From a bacterium (GTDB lineage Bacteria; Verrucomicrobiota; Kiritimatiellia; CAIKKV01; CAITUY01), in NCBI GenBank assembly GCA_037128595.1, contig JBAXWB010000009.1, positions 62,001-126,000 of the forward strand: 64,000 nucleotides of DNA. The letters are read 5' to 3'. Below the pieces are notes generated by a model that worked only from the letters and a program-made list of their open reading frames with translations, searched no databases and was not told the DNA's origin. Position 1 is the first letter of the stretch, and each line of letters starts with the position of its first letter. The translations under genes and the position numbers were made by a program. Shown one piece after another: positions 44,158-53,434 of this stretch.

Positions 44158-45317
44158 TCTCTTCTGTTATCGAGAAACTCATCATATGAGATCGCGGGTT
44201 TGCCGCTGATGAGGCATGTGAACAGATTTTCATAGAAATCGGTAACCCATTCCCAGTTATAGTAGTCAGTGATCCTGGAGGCCGCCTTTCGCCGAAACCC
44301 TTCAACCGCTTCTGGGTCATCGATCAATTCCTGAAGTCGATCCCGCAAGTCAATTTCGGGCTGATCGCCGGCAAACCGGGCACCACACTCACCGATCACT
44401 TCGACATTAACCGGAGCATCCCTCACCAGCACACAATTGCCGAAGCCCAGTTGATCCAAAAGCGCTGGCCGGGTTCCATTGATCGCTGAAGGCTGCACGT
44501 AGAGATAGGCATGACTGCTTAACTGGGCATAAACTTGCTCAAAGGCATAACCAGTAAAAACAATCCGCTCATCCCCCACCGCCGCCTCCCTTAGTTTCTC
44601 TTTATACCCTTCACTATGAGAGGCATCACCAATCAGGACCAGCTTCATATCCGTACGCACGCCGCGAAAGGCCCGGATCAAAAGATCAATGGAGTTTTCC
44701 GGCACAAAACGCCCGACATAAAGGATATATTTCCGGGGCGTCAGGCCCCAGCGGTCAAGGACTGCACTCGCTTCCTGCCTGCACAAATTTGCGCCATACG
44801 GTACGAATACTGTGTCGGTATTATATAGTTCACGGTATCGCCGCTGAATGACCCGTGCATCCGCAATAATCATCGAGGCGGTTCGCGTAGCTACTTTTTC
44901 GCACCAACGCTGATACCACCGCGCAAACCCTGACCATTTTTCACGGGCCCAATCCTCTCCATCCACATTGAGAAGAGCCTTTGTCCCGACCACGCGAGGC
45001 ATCCACACCAGGGGGCTATTCCCGACAATGCAGTAATAGGCGACATCATACCGTTGCGTAAGCGCATGTAATGAAGAAAGGAAGCAATGCGAGATCGTGT
45101 CTAAATGTTTGGTCGGAATGGAAGGGAGTGAAACAATTTTAACCCCTTGATATTCCCCGTGAATATCAGGGAGGAAATGACGCCGATTATACACCGTCAC
45201 CTCATGACCGCGCTGAACAAGCCGGATTGCCAGTTGCTCGTAGAATGTTTCAAATCCACTATAGCGCGCTGGAATACCGCGGGAACCAAGAAAGGCAATT
45301 CGCAAAGACTTCATCAT
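44154..45317 (-). CDS. GT4 glycosyltransferase with DUF1972 N-domain
   Basis: 387 aa. The N-terminus RIAFLGSRGIPARYSGFETFYEQLA is the DUF1972 pattern of rhamnosyl/glucosyl transferases; the C-terminal half has the GT-B donor site (YILYVGRFVPENSIDLLIRAF, KLVLIGDASH). Sugar specificity is unknown; similar proteins act as dTDP-rhamnosyl transferases. Last gene of the minus-strand polysaccharide run. Confidence 0.88.
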   Translation of the reverse strand: MMKSLRIAFLGSRGIPARYSGFETFYEQLAIRLVQRGHEVTVYNRRHFLPDIHGEYQGVKIVSLPSIPTKHLDTISHCFLSSLHALTQRYDVAYYCIVGNSPLVWMPRVVGTKALLNVDGEDWAREKWSGFARWYQRWCEKVATRTASMIIADARVIQRRYRELYNTDTVFVPYGANLCRQEASAVLDRWGLTPRKYILYVGRFVPENSIDLLIRAFRGVRTDMKLVLIGDASHSEGYKEKLREAAVGDERIVFTGYAFEQVYAQLSSHAYLYVQPSAINGTRPALLDQLGFGNCVLVRDAPVNVEVIGECGARFAGDQPEIDLRDRLQELIDDPEAVEGFRRKAASRITDYYNWEWVTDFYENLFTCLISGKPAISYDEFLDNRRD

Positions 45318-45318
45318 A

Positions 45319-46431
45319 TCATTTCACCGGCACCATCTGCTGTAATTCCCCATGAACTCGCCTGACGTTCTCCAGCACATCTTCCACCTGTATCATTTCC
45401 ATACAAGCCGGGGACGGCATCAAACAGCGATCCATGCAGGGGCGCCACACACATTCCCCTTTAATAACGACATTGCGTTCATTCCCAAATGGAGAAAACA
45501 GACGGGGATCAGAAGGGCCAAAAACAGCCACAACCCGTTTCCCCATTGCCGCCGAAAGGTGCGACATCGCCGAATCATTACACAGAACCGCATCCGCCAC
45601 ATTGGTTACAGCGATCAAGCCCTCTATCGTTGGTGGCATGTAAGGTATGACATGCGGACCAGATACCTCAAGAGGCAAATCCCCGGGCGATTGGATCACC
45701 ACAACCGGGATCCCCTTTGGAATGAAAAAAGAGTTAACCAGATTTTCGAAACGCTCTTTCGCCCATTTCTTTACCGGGGATCCCGCGCCAGGATGAACCA
45801 CCCATAGCGGAATCCCTTCGACAAAACACTTTGCCAGCACTGCCTCAAGCAGTGGATCATGAAATTCCTTATCCACTGTTAGCCAGGGAAGAGTCGTGTT
45901 GGGGACCACTCCTACAGCCTCGCCTACTTGATCCCAATCCAACATATGCAACTGGGTGACATCATGCCGGGAAAGCGGATCGGTTAACAATGGGCGTCCT
46001 GTTAGAATCCGCCCGAGCCGACATAACCATTGCCCATGCCGGAGATGCCGGCGACGCCATGGGACTTGGCATGCATAGTAGTTGCGAGGCGTCATCGGGA
46101 ACCCAACTCGGCGGGGCGCTCTGCTTAACCCCATTAACCATTCGACCCTCGCATCCGCCCACCCGCAAACGACCACATCGGGATGAAGGGCACGGACTTG
46201 GCGTAAAGCCCGACCAAGCGCCATAACGGACCCGCCGTTAAGTTCCACCCAGGGAGGCACCATTATAATAATGTGATCAGCTGGCAGCTGTGTCTTGAAA
46301 ATGGAAACTGAGGCAGGAAGGCAGAGGACATAGACATCATAATGTAATTTAGCCCCCCGGACAAACGGGAGACTCAAAATGGCATCACCAAGTCTCCTTA
46401 ATTCCAGTACAACCAACACGTCACGCCGCAT
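45319..46431 (-). CDS. GT9 glycosyltransferase (heptosyltransferase-like)
   Basis: 370 aa from ATG 46431, which has GAGG eight bases upstream; ATG 46455 also possible, while 46503 overlaps the polymerase gene. N-terminal VLVVLELRRLGDAILSLPFVRG and C-terminal WVVHPGAGSPVKKWAKERFENLV, NDSAMSHLSAAMGKRVVAVFGPSDPRLFSPF are the GT9 hallmarks. A Cys-rich tail (CVWRPCMDRCLMPSPACM) resembles other GT9 members. It likely builds an LPS core or related glycan. Confidence 0.9.
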   Translation of the reverse strand: MRRDVLVVLELRRLGDAILSLPFVRGAKLHYDVYVLCLPASVSIFKTQLPADHIIIMVPPWVELNGGSVMALGRALRQVRALHPDVVVCGWADARVEWLMGLSRAPRRVGFPMTPRNYYACQVPWRRRHLRHGQWLCRLGRILTGRPLLTDPLSRHDVTQLHMLDWDQVGEAVGVVPNTTLPWLTVDKEFHDPLLEAVLAKCFVEGIPLWVVHPGAGSPVKKWAKERFENLVNSFFIPKGIPVVVIQSPGDLPLEVSGPHVIPYMPPTIEGLIAVTNVADAVLCNDSAMSHLSAAMGKRVVAVFGPSDPRLFSPFGNERNVVIKGECVWRPCMDRCLMPSPACMEMIQVEDVLENVRRVHGELQQMVPVK

Positions 46432-46468
46432 GCTTTCATCCTCAATCCTAATCATATGAGTTATACCG

Positions 46469-47935
46469 TTATGAAGAGTGTGGGGCCTCTTGTTTCGACA
46501 CACTCATTAACGCCTCATCGGAACATGCCACATTGGCAAAAACCGCCATCATCAACTCATAGCTCGGAAAACCGCCAGCGATCCAGCAGAAGATCACCCA
46601 CAGCGAAAACTGAATGATGGCAATAAAACCCAATGCCTGAACAGGCCCTATTATACCATCCTTTTTCAACACGAGAAAGGGTTGGCCAAGTAAAAACCTG
46701 AAAACACCCACATAGAGGGAAGCCCCCACTACCCCCATGAGCGCCAAAACAGTCCATAATCCAGACTCAAAAGCGCCAAGCTTTGCAGCAATCTCCGCCT
46801 TGATTTCCAATGTCACGGAATATGCATTGAAAGTTTCGTCGAACGATTCAACCCTGTTACCTGTGAGAACGGTCAGAGGGGACTGAGTCCATCTCTGCAA
46901 TCCTAACTCGCCCAAATAACGGTGCCAATAATCGCTCGCCTGATTATAGGTATGCCAGTCCACCCACTTCGTCGATGTTTCATTCACCAAAATAGAAAGA
47001 GCCCGCTGTGCCGTTGACGGCAGTTCATATAACAGACTGGAGTACTGATTGAGAATGAATATGAGAGCCAGCACTAAAGCACTGATCATTGCAAGCCGCC
47101 CCATTTTTCTTTGAACCAAGCTCCAAATCAATGGAATAGTGCAAACCATTCCAATGCTAACACGCCCCCCTCCCAAGGCGACAAGAAACACGGCCATCAC
47201 TATGACTCCATAATGAATGGCTTTCCAAAATTTATTTTTCGCCATTTTTGCAAAAACAAATCCCAATAAAACAATCGGAATGCCAGACACTCGAAAGTCA
47301 TAAATACCTGATGTTGCACTCATGAAGGCAAAACCGACTTTCGGAATTACAAAAAAGTTCTCAAACAGGGACGCAACTCCAGCTAAAAAAGCCCTCGCCA
47401 GATAGGCTCCATACATCGCTCTCAACAGGAAACGAGGCTTAAGAAGGCCATACCAATAGAACAATATTCCGAACAATATGCCCCAAAAACCATGAAGAAA
47501 GGCCCGCGTAATGCTACCCAAATTCCCAGCGTCCTGTGAATCAGCCATGTAGCAACTCGTCACCCAGTTGACCACAAATAGAGAAAACAACCCAAAGAAT
47601 GACCATGACAGAGGCACTCTTTGAGGCATGTCCTTTCGACGCAAAGCGATGACCGGCAAAAGCGCAATTACGCAAATGATCAAACTGATTTCATGGGTAT
47701 AGAATTTATATTCAAATAAAAAAGTCCCGCCGAAGGCCACCGAAACTGGCAACAGGATCCACCATGAATTTCCAGAAAAAACAATCCATGCCAGTGTCGC
47801 AAGTCCGGATACGATTGATGCCGCACCGATCATCCCTCCTTCCGCGCTCGTTTTCACGAGGTAAATCGCTAGGAAGATGACGGCCAAGAAAAGCGTGAAT
47901 TGCAAAGTTTTATGTTTAAGTACAGGTGCTATCAT
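46469..47935 (-). CDS. Polysaccharide polymerase-like membrane protein
   Basis: 488 aa, about 11-12 membrane helices, low-complexity hydrophobic pattern with lower GC than the core genes. A loop with ALGGGRVSIGMV recalls the S-R-x-G area of Wzy-type polymerases, and a large loop lies between the last helices (ELPSTAQRALSILVNETS to WTQSPLTVLTG). The position among glycosyltransferases supports a Wzy role. Function by context, not by firm motif. Confidence 0.65.
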   Translation of the reverse strand: MIAPVLKHKTLQFTLFLAVIFLAIYLVKTSAEGGMIGAASIVSGLATLAWIVFSGNSWWILLPVSVAFGGTFLFEYKFYTHEISLIICVIALLPVIALRRKDMPQRVPLSWSFFGLFSLFVVNWVTSCYMADSQDAGNLGSITRAFLHGFWGILFGILFYWYGLLKPRFLLRAMYGAYLARAFLAGVASLFENFFVIPKVGFAFMSATSGIYDFRVSGIPIVLLGFVFAKMAKNKFWKAIHYGVIVMAVFLVALGGGRVSIGMVCTIPLIWSLVQRKMGRLAMISALVLALIFILNQYSSLLYELPSTAQRALSILVNETSTKWVDWHTYNQASDYWHRYLGELGLQRWTQSPLTVLTGNRVESFDETFNAYSVTLEIKAEIAAKLGAFESGLWTVLALMGVVGASLYVGVFRFLLGQPFLVLKKDGIIGPVQALGFIAIIQFSLWVIFCWIAGGFPSYELMMAVFANVACSDEALMSVSKQEAPHSS

Positions 47936-47938
47936 ATG

Positions 47939-49108
47939 TCAAATATCCTGCTTCCGGGTATGCTCAAGTAATTTGGTAATTTGCACACACACACGATCAC
48001 CGTTAGCCGTCCAGGTCAATTCTGCAACCCGTTGAAATCCCTCTTCCCTCAATCGAAATCGCAGAGCTTCATCATCTAGCAAACGGACTAATGCCCCGGC
48101 AATATCCTCAACCGAAGCTGGATTAAACAATAAAGCTGCCGTTCCCACCCCCTCTGGATGGCTCGTTGTATTTGAACACGCTACCGGGATCCCGGATTGC
48201 ATGGCCTGGAAAACAGATAGACTGCTGAATCCTTCCGCAAAAGACGGCTGAATAAGAACTTTTGCATTTATCAGCGCCCATCCCAGCACGCCTTCGCTCA
48301 CATACCCCGGCACAATGACTTGAGCCGGCTGCGGCAGGCTTTCCCATACGGGCCGGATCACACTCTTGAAGTAGGCAGTGGGACAGGGGCCGATCAAAAC
48401 CAAAGGCGGCAATTCCCGTCTTGATGCTTGCAATACCCCATAAGCTTCAATCAAACGCCGTTGATTTTTATTATCAGAAAACGCGGAACTACATAGGATA
48501 ATGCCCTGTCTATCCATTCTTTCGTCAGCCCAGTCAGGTCGTTCAGGCGTCGAGATTACCGTCTTCAGGATGCCATGATTAACAATGAATTTTTTACTGA
48601 AGCCGGGAAATCGCTTTTTCAGATATTCGGCACAATACGCTGAATTCACAAATACTGCCTTGGCACGGCGGAAGGCATCCATCGCCATCCATTTCAGGAG
48701 GTGCGAACGCGCCCATTCGCCAGAAGTTGCCCACGTTTTCCCGTATTCGAAAATATTGCTGTCGAAATAATTGCAGAGAAGGGGCGAAAACAACGCCGCT
48801 ATCCCGGCAGGGCTGAACCCTGCCATGCATTGCCGCTGCCGCCACAAACGCGCCACACGAAACATGGCAAACACCGAATACTTTTTTCCCGGCAACTCCA
48901 CAATCTCACACCCTTCATGACATGGGAACTCATGTGCAAACCCCTCAGGGACGGCAACAACCCAGTCCCAAGGTACGGGACGCGAAATCAATTCCGCGAT
49001 TTGCTCCCGCACATACCGAGCTGTCCCTGGTGCGCGTTCCTGCATCATGAGTGCACCGGCATCAATCCCGACAACGGGGCGACGGTGTTGCTTCGAAATT
49101 CTCGTCAT
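47939..49108 (-). CDS. GT4-family glycosyltransferase
   Basis: 389 aa. The first 20 residues (VVGIDAGALMMQERAPGTARYVREQIAEL) match the mannosyltransferase-type GT4 start with a G-T-x-R-Y loop. The donor domain has VPGYVSEGVLGWALINAKVLIQPSFAEGFSSLSVFQAMQSGIPVACSNTTSHPEG, typical E-x7-E-like region. Specificity unknown. Starts three bases upstream of the polymerase gene. Confidence 0.87.
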   Translation of the reverse strand: MTRISKQHRRPVVGIDAGALMMQERAPGTARYVREQIAELISRPVPWDWVVAVPEGFAHEFPCHEGCEIVELPGKKYSVFAMFRVARLWRQRQCMAGFSPAGIAALFSPLLCNYFDSNIFEYGKTWATSGEWARSHLLKWMAMDAFRRAKAVFVNSAYCAEYLKKRFPGFSKKFIVNHGILKTVISTPERPDWADERMDRQGIILCSSAFSDNKNQRRLIEAYGVLQASRRELPPLVLIGPCPTAYFKSVIRPVWESLPQPAQVIVPGYVSEGVLGWALINAKVLIQPSFAEGFSSLSVFQAMQSGIPVACSNTTSHPEGVGTAALLFNPASVEDIAGALVRLLDDEALRFRLREEGFQRVAELTWTANGDRVCVQITKLLEHTRKQDI

Positions 49109-49146
49109 CCTTCATTCTCCAACCGAACCTTCGTCGTTCACAGGTT

Positions 49147-50274
49147 TCAGGCCTGTTCCGCAGGACAAAGCGTTTTATTAATCAGATCCAAATAGCGAAT
49201 GATAATTTGATGGGAATCAATTTTGGCCATAGCGGCAATGCCCGCTACTCCCATCTGATGCCTCAAAAGAGGATCATTGACGACCTCCATAATTCTCAGG
49301 GCCAGCGTGGCGCTGTCATTAGGTGCAACCAAATATCCATCCACACCGTCACGGACATTATCCCTCACACCATCGACAGCATTGGCAATCAATGGCTTCC
49401 CACAAGCTTTCGCCTCGAGCGGGACGAACGCACAGGACTCATACAGAGAGGTCATCACGACCACATCTGATGCGGCCATAAACTCAATGCCATGCGGACG
49501 TTCCCCTAGAAATGTGCAAGTTCTGGTAATCCCTAACTGACGGGCCAACCCCTCCAACATGGCGCGTTCGGGTCCATCTCCGACAATCCATAACCGGGCT
49601 GCGGCACAGTGTTGCTGAACCTCCTGCCACGCCTTAAGCAGCCAGTCCACTCGTTTCTGATCCGCCAGGCGCCCCACACTGACAACATGGACGTCATCAT
49701 GACTCCATCCGTACTCCCTCCGGATACGAGCGGAGTCCTCGAGTGAGGGAATCCCGGATTGTTGGAATACATTTGGAATAAGCACCAACTTTCCATCCCC
49801 TGCCCAACGCCTGTGAAGATATTGGTAATACACCGATTGAGTCAGGGCAACAACACGACACGCCAGACGACAAGGGATCCACTCGGCCCAGGCATTACGG
49901 AATGCCCGCCAAGGCGTCCAATCGGTATAGAAAGCCGGCCATTGGGTAATATAGACGCTCTTGACCCCGGCCATCTTTGCCGCAACAGCGCCCACAGGCC
50001 CTCCCCATTGCCCCTGTATCAATAACACATCAGGCCGGATGCGACTCAAGGATCGGATTAACCTAATCATGCCCCAGAGCAATAAGATTTTCCTATGAAT
50101 TGGCACACGGACACACTCTATTGCCATTCGATCACAAGCCGCCACAATACGACCATTCCCTCCCAGGAATACAACCTGTTCATGCCCGGCTAGTTGAAAT
50201 CCACGCATCAAATTGATGACCGCTTCAGGCCCCCCGCCAGAGCCATCCAAATGAATTAAATGTCCGATCTTCAT
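49147..50274 (-). CDS. GT4-family glycosyltransferase
   Basis: 375 aa. N-terminal MKIGHLIHLDGSGGGPEAVINL (acceptor-side Gly loop) and C-terminal VVSVGRLADQKRVDWLLKAWQ, LWIVGDGPERAMLEGLARQLG, VVMTSLYESCAFVPLEAKACGKPLIAN with the usual GT4 motif. Specificity unknown. Lies 38 bases upstream of the 47939 gene. Confidence 0.9.
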   Translation of the reverse strand: MKIGHLIHLDGSGGGPEAVINLMRGFQLAGHEQVVFLGGNGRIVAACDRMAIECVRVPIHRKILLLWGMIRLIRSLSRIRPDVLLIQGQWGGPVGAVAAKMAGVKSVYITQWPAFYTDWTPWRAFRNAWAEWIPCRLACRVVALTQSVYYQYLHRRWAGDGKLVLIPNVFQQSGIPSLEDSARIRREYGWSHDDVHVVSVGRLADQKRVDWLLKAWQEVQQHCAAARLWIVGDGPERAMLEGLARQLGITRTCTFLGERPHGIEFMAASDVVVMTSLYESCAFVPLEAKACGKPLIANAVDGVRDNVRDGVDGYLVAPNDSATLALRIMEVVNDPLLRHQMGVAGIAAMAKIDSHQIIIRYLDLINKTLCPAEQA

Positions 50275-50313
50275 GTTATCTCCGCCTGTTCATCTGAGGA
50301 TAAAGCCCCCTCT

Positions 50314-51249
50314 TCACCTGCCAGGATTCTGCGTAAGGCCTTCCCACATTCCCTTCACCAGCGCCTTTAATTTCTGAATTCGTCCCAACACGATTAAAAT
50401 GCATCCCGTTCGCGTGCAATCCATCATGATTTTGCCAAAAGCTATCAAGAATTGCCACGGCCTATGTGCATGTTGTCGTATCAAAAAGAAACGATTGCGG
50501 ACGCTAATCTCCACCACGAAACTCGAATATCGCCCTTTCTCTCCAGCCATGGTATTCTTGCGAACACTCGCAGATTCTTTATGTAAGATTCGAGCTTGAG
50601 GCAGGTAACGCATATGCATTCCCGCCGACATCGCGCGCAAACACCACTCAGCATCCTCTGAGTAAGCAAAGTATTTTTCGTTCAGCAAGCCAACCCTTTC
50701 AAACACGCTCACTCTGGCCATAAGACAGCATCCTGAGACAAAGGTAACCTCCAAAGGCTGATCATACTGCCCAAAATCCTTTTCCCCGTATCCAATCTGT
50801 CGTGCCTCCAAACACCACCGCTTCCACCCCCCCCCAGCGTACCAGAGTCTATCTGCATCATCAAAAAACAATATCTTACTCGTAACAACATCCACATTCG
50901 GCTTGCTCAATTCTTCCAGCAACTTAGCCAGGCAGTCATGGTCGACTACCGTATCGTTATTTAACAACCAGACAACATTTATATCGCTTTCCATCGCCTT
51001 GCGTATGCACACATTGCAAGCGGCAGCAAAGCCGATATTACGATCATGCATGATCAGTTCAGCCTCGGGGAACTCCCGTGCAATCATCGCGGGAGAACCG
51101 TCGGTAGATCCATTGTCGAAAACCATAATCCTATCAGGGACAATAGTTCCCGAATTCAATGATCGCAAACAATCAGAGGTGTAAACGCCACTGCTCCAAT
51201 TCACCAAGACAACCGCCACGGTCATACGTTCTGACGATACAGTCATCAT
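50314..51249 (-). CDS. GT2-family glycosyltransferase (rhamnosyltransferase-like)
   Basis: 311 aa from ATG 51249, which overlaps the upstream methyltransferase stop. GT-A fold: VAVVLVNWSSGVYTSDCLRSL, IMVFDNGSTDGS, IGFAAACNVCIR, VVWLLNNDTVVDHD (DxD-like), and FAYSEDAEWCLRAMSAG. This is the WcaA/RfbF-type family. Acceptor and sugar unknown. Confidence 0.9.
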   Translation of the reverse strand: MMTVSSERMTVAVVLVNWSSGVYTSDCLRSLNSGTIVPDRIMVFDNGSTDGSPAMIAREFPEAELIMHDRNIGFAAACNVCIRKAMESDINVVWLLNNDTVVDHDCLAKLLEELSKPNVDVVTSKILFFDDADRLWYAGGGWKRWCLEARQIGYGEKDFGQYDQPLEVTFVSGCCLMARVSVFERVGLLNEKYFAYSEDAEWCLRAMSAGMHMRYLPQARILHKESASVRKNTMAGEKGRYSSFVVEISVRNRFFLIRQHAHRPWQFLIAFGKIMMDCTRTGCILIVLGRIQKLKALVKGMWEGLTQNPGR

Positions 51250-52172
51250 AATTTCGAAGTGTTTATGCAAATAGTTCGTTTATTCACATTATGACTTTTC
51301 AAGGGATCGCTATCAGTTTTTCGACAAACGAAAACACTCACTGCGGGGTTATTTTCAGATGTAAACAAAGACACCTCAAAACGACAACTCGCCACCACGT
51401 TGACAATATCTGAGCCGAATTCATAAAACACCAGCGATCTATCACCGCCCAAAGCGCCACCATGGTAACTATCCAAATGGCGAGATACAATCACCTCACC
51501 CTCCATGTGGCACCGTTGGAGCGTGACTTCCCTATCCCAAACAACAGGCACAGTAAAAACATGAAAGCCGCCATACTTCAAAACGCGCCAAATTTCAGCA
51601 CTAGCTCTCCTCACATCCGGCACGTGTTCCAGCGTGTCGGACGTAAGCACCAAGTCAAAACTCTCTGAGGCATACGAAAGGCTCATTAAATCTTCTGAAC
51701 GAATTGAACTATCATTTGACCCATATTCCGAATAGCACAATTTTGAAAGTCGCTGCAAAAATGGATGTAATTGCCCACACGAGTTAATTTCTGCCACTCG
51801 AAGGTCATGAGCTTCCGCGGACGCAATAAAGCTCGAAAATGACCCTGCCTTTTCCCTCGTAATATCAGCACTCATCATTGTCAATACATGCGCCATAAAG
51901 CGACTTCTCTCATTGCAACCACACCAACCGCAAAAGGCTCCTTCACGCCGGGAAAATCTTTCTTCCCATATTGAGTTTAAGCCCCAGTCCTTGACAAGTT
52001 GAACTGGCATGCCGCCACCCCGTCGCACTAACGCCCTAACACCGCAAACAGTACAGGGGCAGTCTCCCCGCAAAACGCCCATCATGACCCACACCCTTCG
52101 CGTCAAATATCGCCACAAATCGCGCATCTTCCGACCAGACATCATAAATCGACGCCCAAACAAGGCCCTCAC
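51246..52172 (-). CDS. SAM-dependent methyltransferase with N-terminal Cys pairs
   Basis: 308 aa; GTG 52172 or a downstream ATG (52145) may be the start. The N-terminal part has CPCTVCG and GWCGCNERSRF, likely a zinc ribbon. The methyltransferase part keeps the acidic loop FDLVLTSDTLEHVPDVRRASAEIWRVLKYGG, but the glycine-rich motif I (RVAEINSCGQ) is atypical. Probably modifies a glycan sugar. Lower GC than neighbours in the core region. Confidence 0.75.
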   Translation of the reverse strand: MRALFGRRFMMSGRKMRDLWRYLTRRVWVMMGVLRGDCPCTVCGVRALVRRGGGMPVQLVKDWGLNSIWEERFSRREGAFCGWCGCNERSRFMAHVLTMMSADITREKAGSFSSFIASAEAHDLRVAEINSCGQLHPFLQRLSKLCYSEYGSNDSSIRSEDLMSLSYASESFDLVLTSDTLEHVPDVRRASAEIWRVLKYGGFHVFTVPVVWDREVTLQRCHMEGEVIVSRHLDSYHGGALGGDRSLVFYEFGSDIVNVVASCRFEVSLFTSENNPAVSVFVCRKTDSDPLKSHNVNKRTICINTSKL

Positions 52173-52217
52173 AAGACTGACACTTTCATGTTTTTTAATG
52201 ATGCCATAGTTGTCATT

Positions 52218-52373
52218 TTAATTAGACCTGATAATCACGATACTGAAAAAGGTGGTTTCAAAAGCTATCCTTGGCCGGCGGGAAGGGATGCCACCATTAC
52301 ACTCCTTCCCCATCGCAAACTGATCGACGGCATATTTCCGGGCCACATAATCTCCATAAGTGTTAATACTCAT
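52218..52373 (-). CDS. Small 51-aa ORF coupled to the methyltransferase gene
   Basis: Starts at ATG 52373, overlapping the preceding methyltransferase stop as ATGA, with AAGG close upstream. The protein (MSINTYGDYVARKYAVDQF and a basic second half) has no domain I recognise. It may be a genuine small gene or the remaining 5' end of a gene truncated before 52172. Low support apart from the coupling. Confidence 0.35.
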   Translation of the reverse strand: MSINTYGDYVARKYAVDQFAMGKECNGGIPSRRPRIAFETTFFSIVIIRSN

Positions 52374-53434
52374 CCTTGTTTTACCTCTCCTCGCACATTC
52401 GGACTTAAAATGGCGCACATCACTGTCCGGCGCGATCCGGTAATGACATGTTCTCCTTGCAATAAGGCTTTCATCATACGCACATATTTCAATATGCGAC
52501 ACCCGAATACCGCCTCGATAAGGCGCGACATATGGGATCTCTGTATCGCAGAGGAAGGCATTAATAAAGCATAGTGCTGGTCAAATACAGAGGATCGGGA
52601 GGGAAGGTTTCTCGGGAACCGATACCTGCATAATGACAGTTTCTTGCGCGAAAATAGAGAGAAATCTGCGAAACTCACAGAACAGCCGAGTTTCGCACCC
52701 AAACCTCGTACACCCTCTTCACTAAACCACCAGAGATGAACAGGCGGCGGGTCGGTTTCCCAAAGCACACCGCTATCATAAAAAGAGCGATTCGGGGTTG
52801 TTACTATCAGTTGCCCATCTGGCGCAAGCAATTCCAATGAAGCTTTGAAAATGTCGCGAGGGGTGGCTACGTGCTCCACTACCTCACACATAATAATAAC
52901 GTCATACTGCCCTGCCCCCACAACACGATATCGATCTACATCCTCACATATAAAGAAATCCCCATATCGTTGACGCGCCGCGATCACCGCCTTCGACGAA
53001 ACATCCAGACCCGTGGCACAATAACCGGCTCGACGAAGCGCGTAGGTGAGATACCCCAATCCGCACCCAATATCCAAGATACGAAGAACACTCTTTTGCG
53101 TCGCAGCCTTAACTTTTAGATATTCACGAACCCCCCAATAAACATCCTCAGCACCTGCCAGATAATCCAATGGATTGTCCGCAGTCAGAACGTTTGCGGC
53201 ATGCTGGAAGTATCGATCATACCCCGAAATCTGAGTCCCATGCTCATAAATTTGCTCATAAATATGTGAATCTGTCTCCAGGGGAAAGGCCATTGCCGTT
53301 CCACATTTTTCACAAACCATAATATCGTACTTACGATTAGCCACATACCCCGGATGTCCTGAATATCGCAGAGCTAACGTCCCATCACAAAGCTGACATG
53401 GCTGACGGTCGGTTGCAATCTGATCATCCTTCAT
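52370..53434 (-). CDS. SAM-dependent methyltransferase with N-terminal zinc ribbon
   Basis: 354 aa. Residues 13-50 contain CQLCDG and MVCEKCGTAMAF, a zinc ribbon as in the Methyltransf_13/12-type sugar methylases. Motif I VLRILDIGCGLGYLTYALRRAG, then ATGLDVSSKAVIAAR, IIMCEVVEHVATPRDI and APDGQLIVTTPNRSF. It likely methylates a nucleotide sugar or glycan. Overlaps the flippase gene by 11 bases. Confidence 0.9.
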   Translation of the reverse strand: MKDDQIATDRQPCQLCDGTLALRYSGHPGYVANRKYDIMVCEKCGTAMAFPLETDSHIYEQIYEHGTQISGYDRYFQHAANVLTADNPLDYLAGAEDVYWGVREYLKVKAATQKSVLRILDIGCGLGYLTYALRRAGYCATGLDVSSKAVIAARQRYGDFFICEDVDRYRVVGAGQYDVIIMCEVVEHVATPRDIFKASLELLAPDGQLIVTTPNRSFYDSGVLWETDPPPVHLWWFSEEGVRGLGAKLGCSVSFADFSLFSRKKLSLCRYRFPRNLPSRSSVFDQHYALLMPSSAIQRSHMSRLIEAVFGCRILKYVRMMKALLQGEHVITGSRRTVMCAILSPNVRGEVKQG

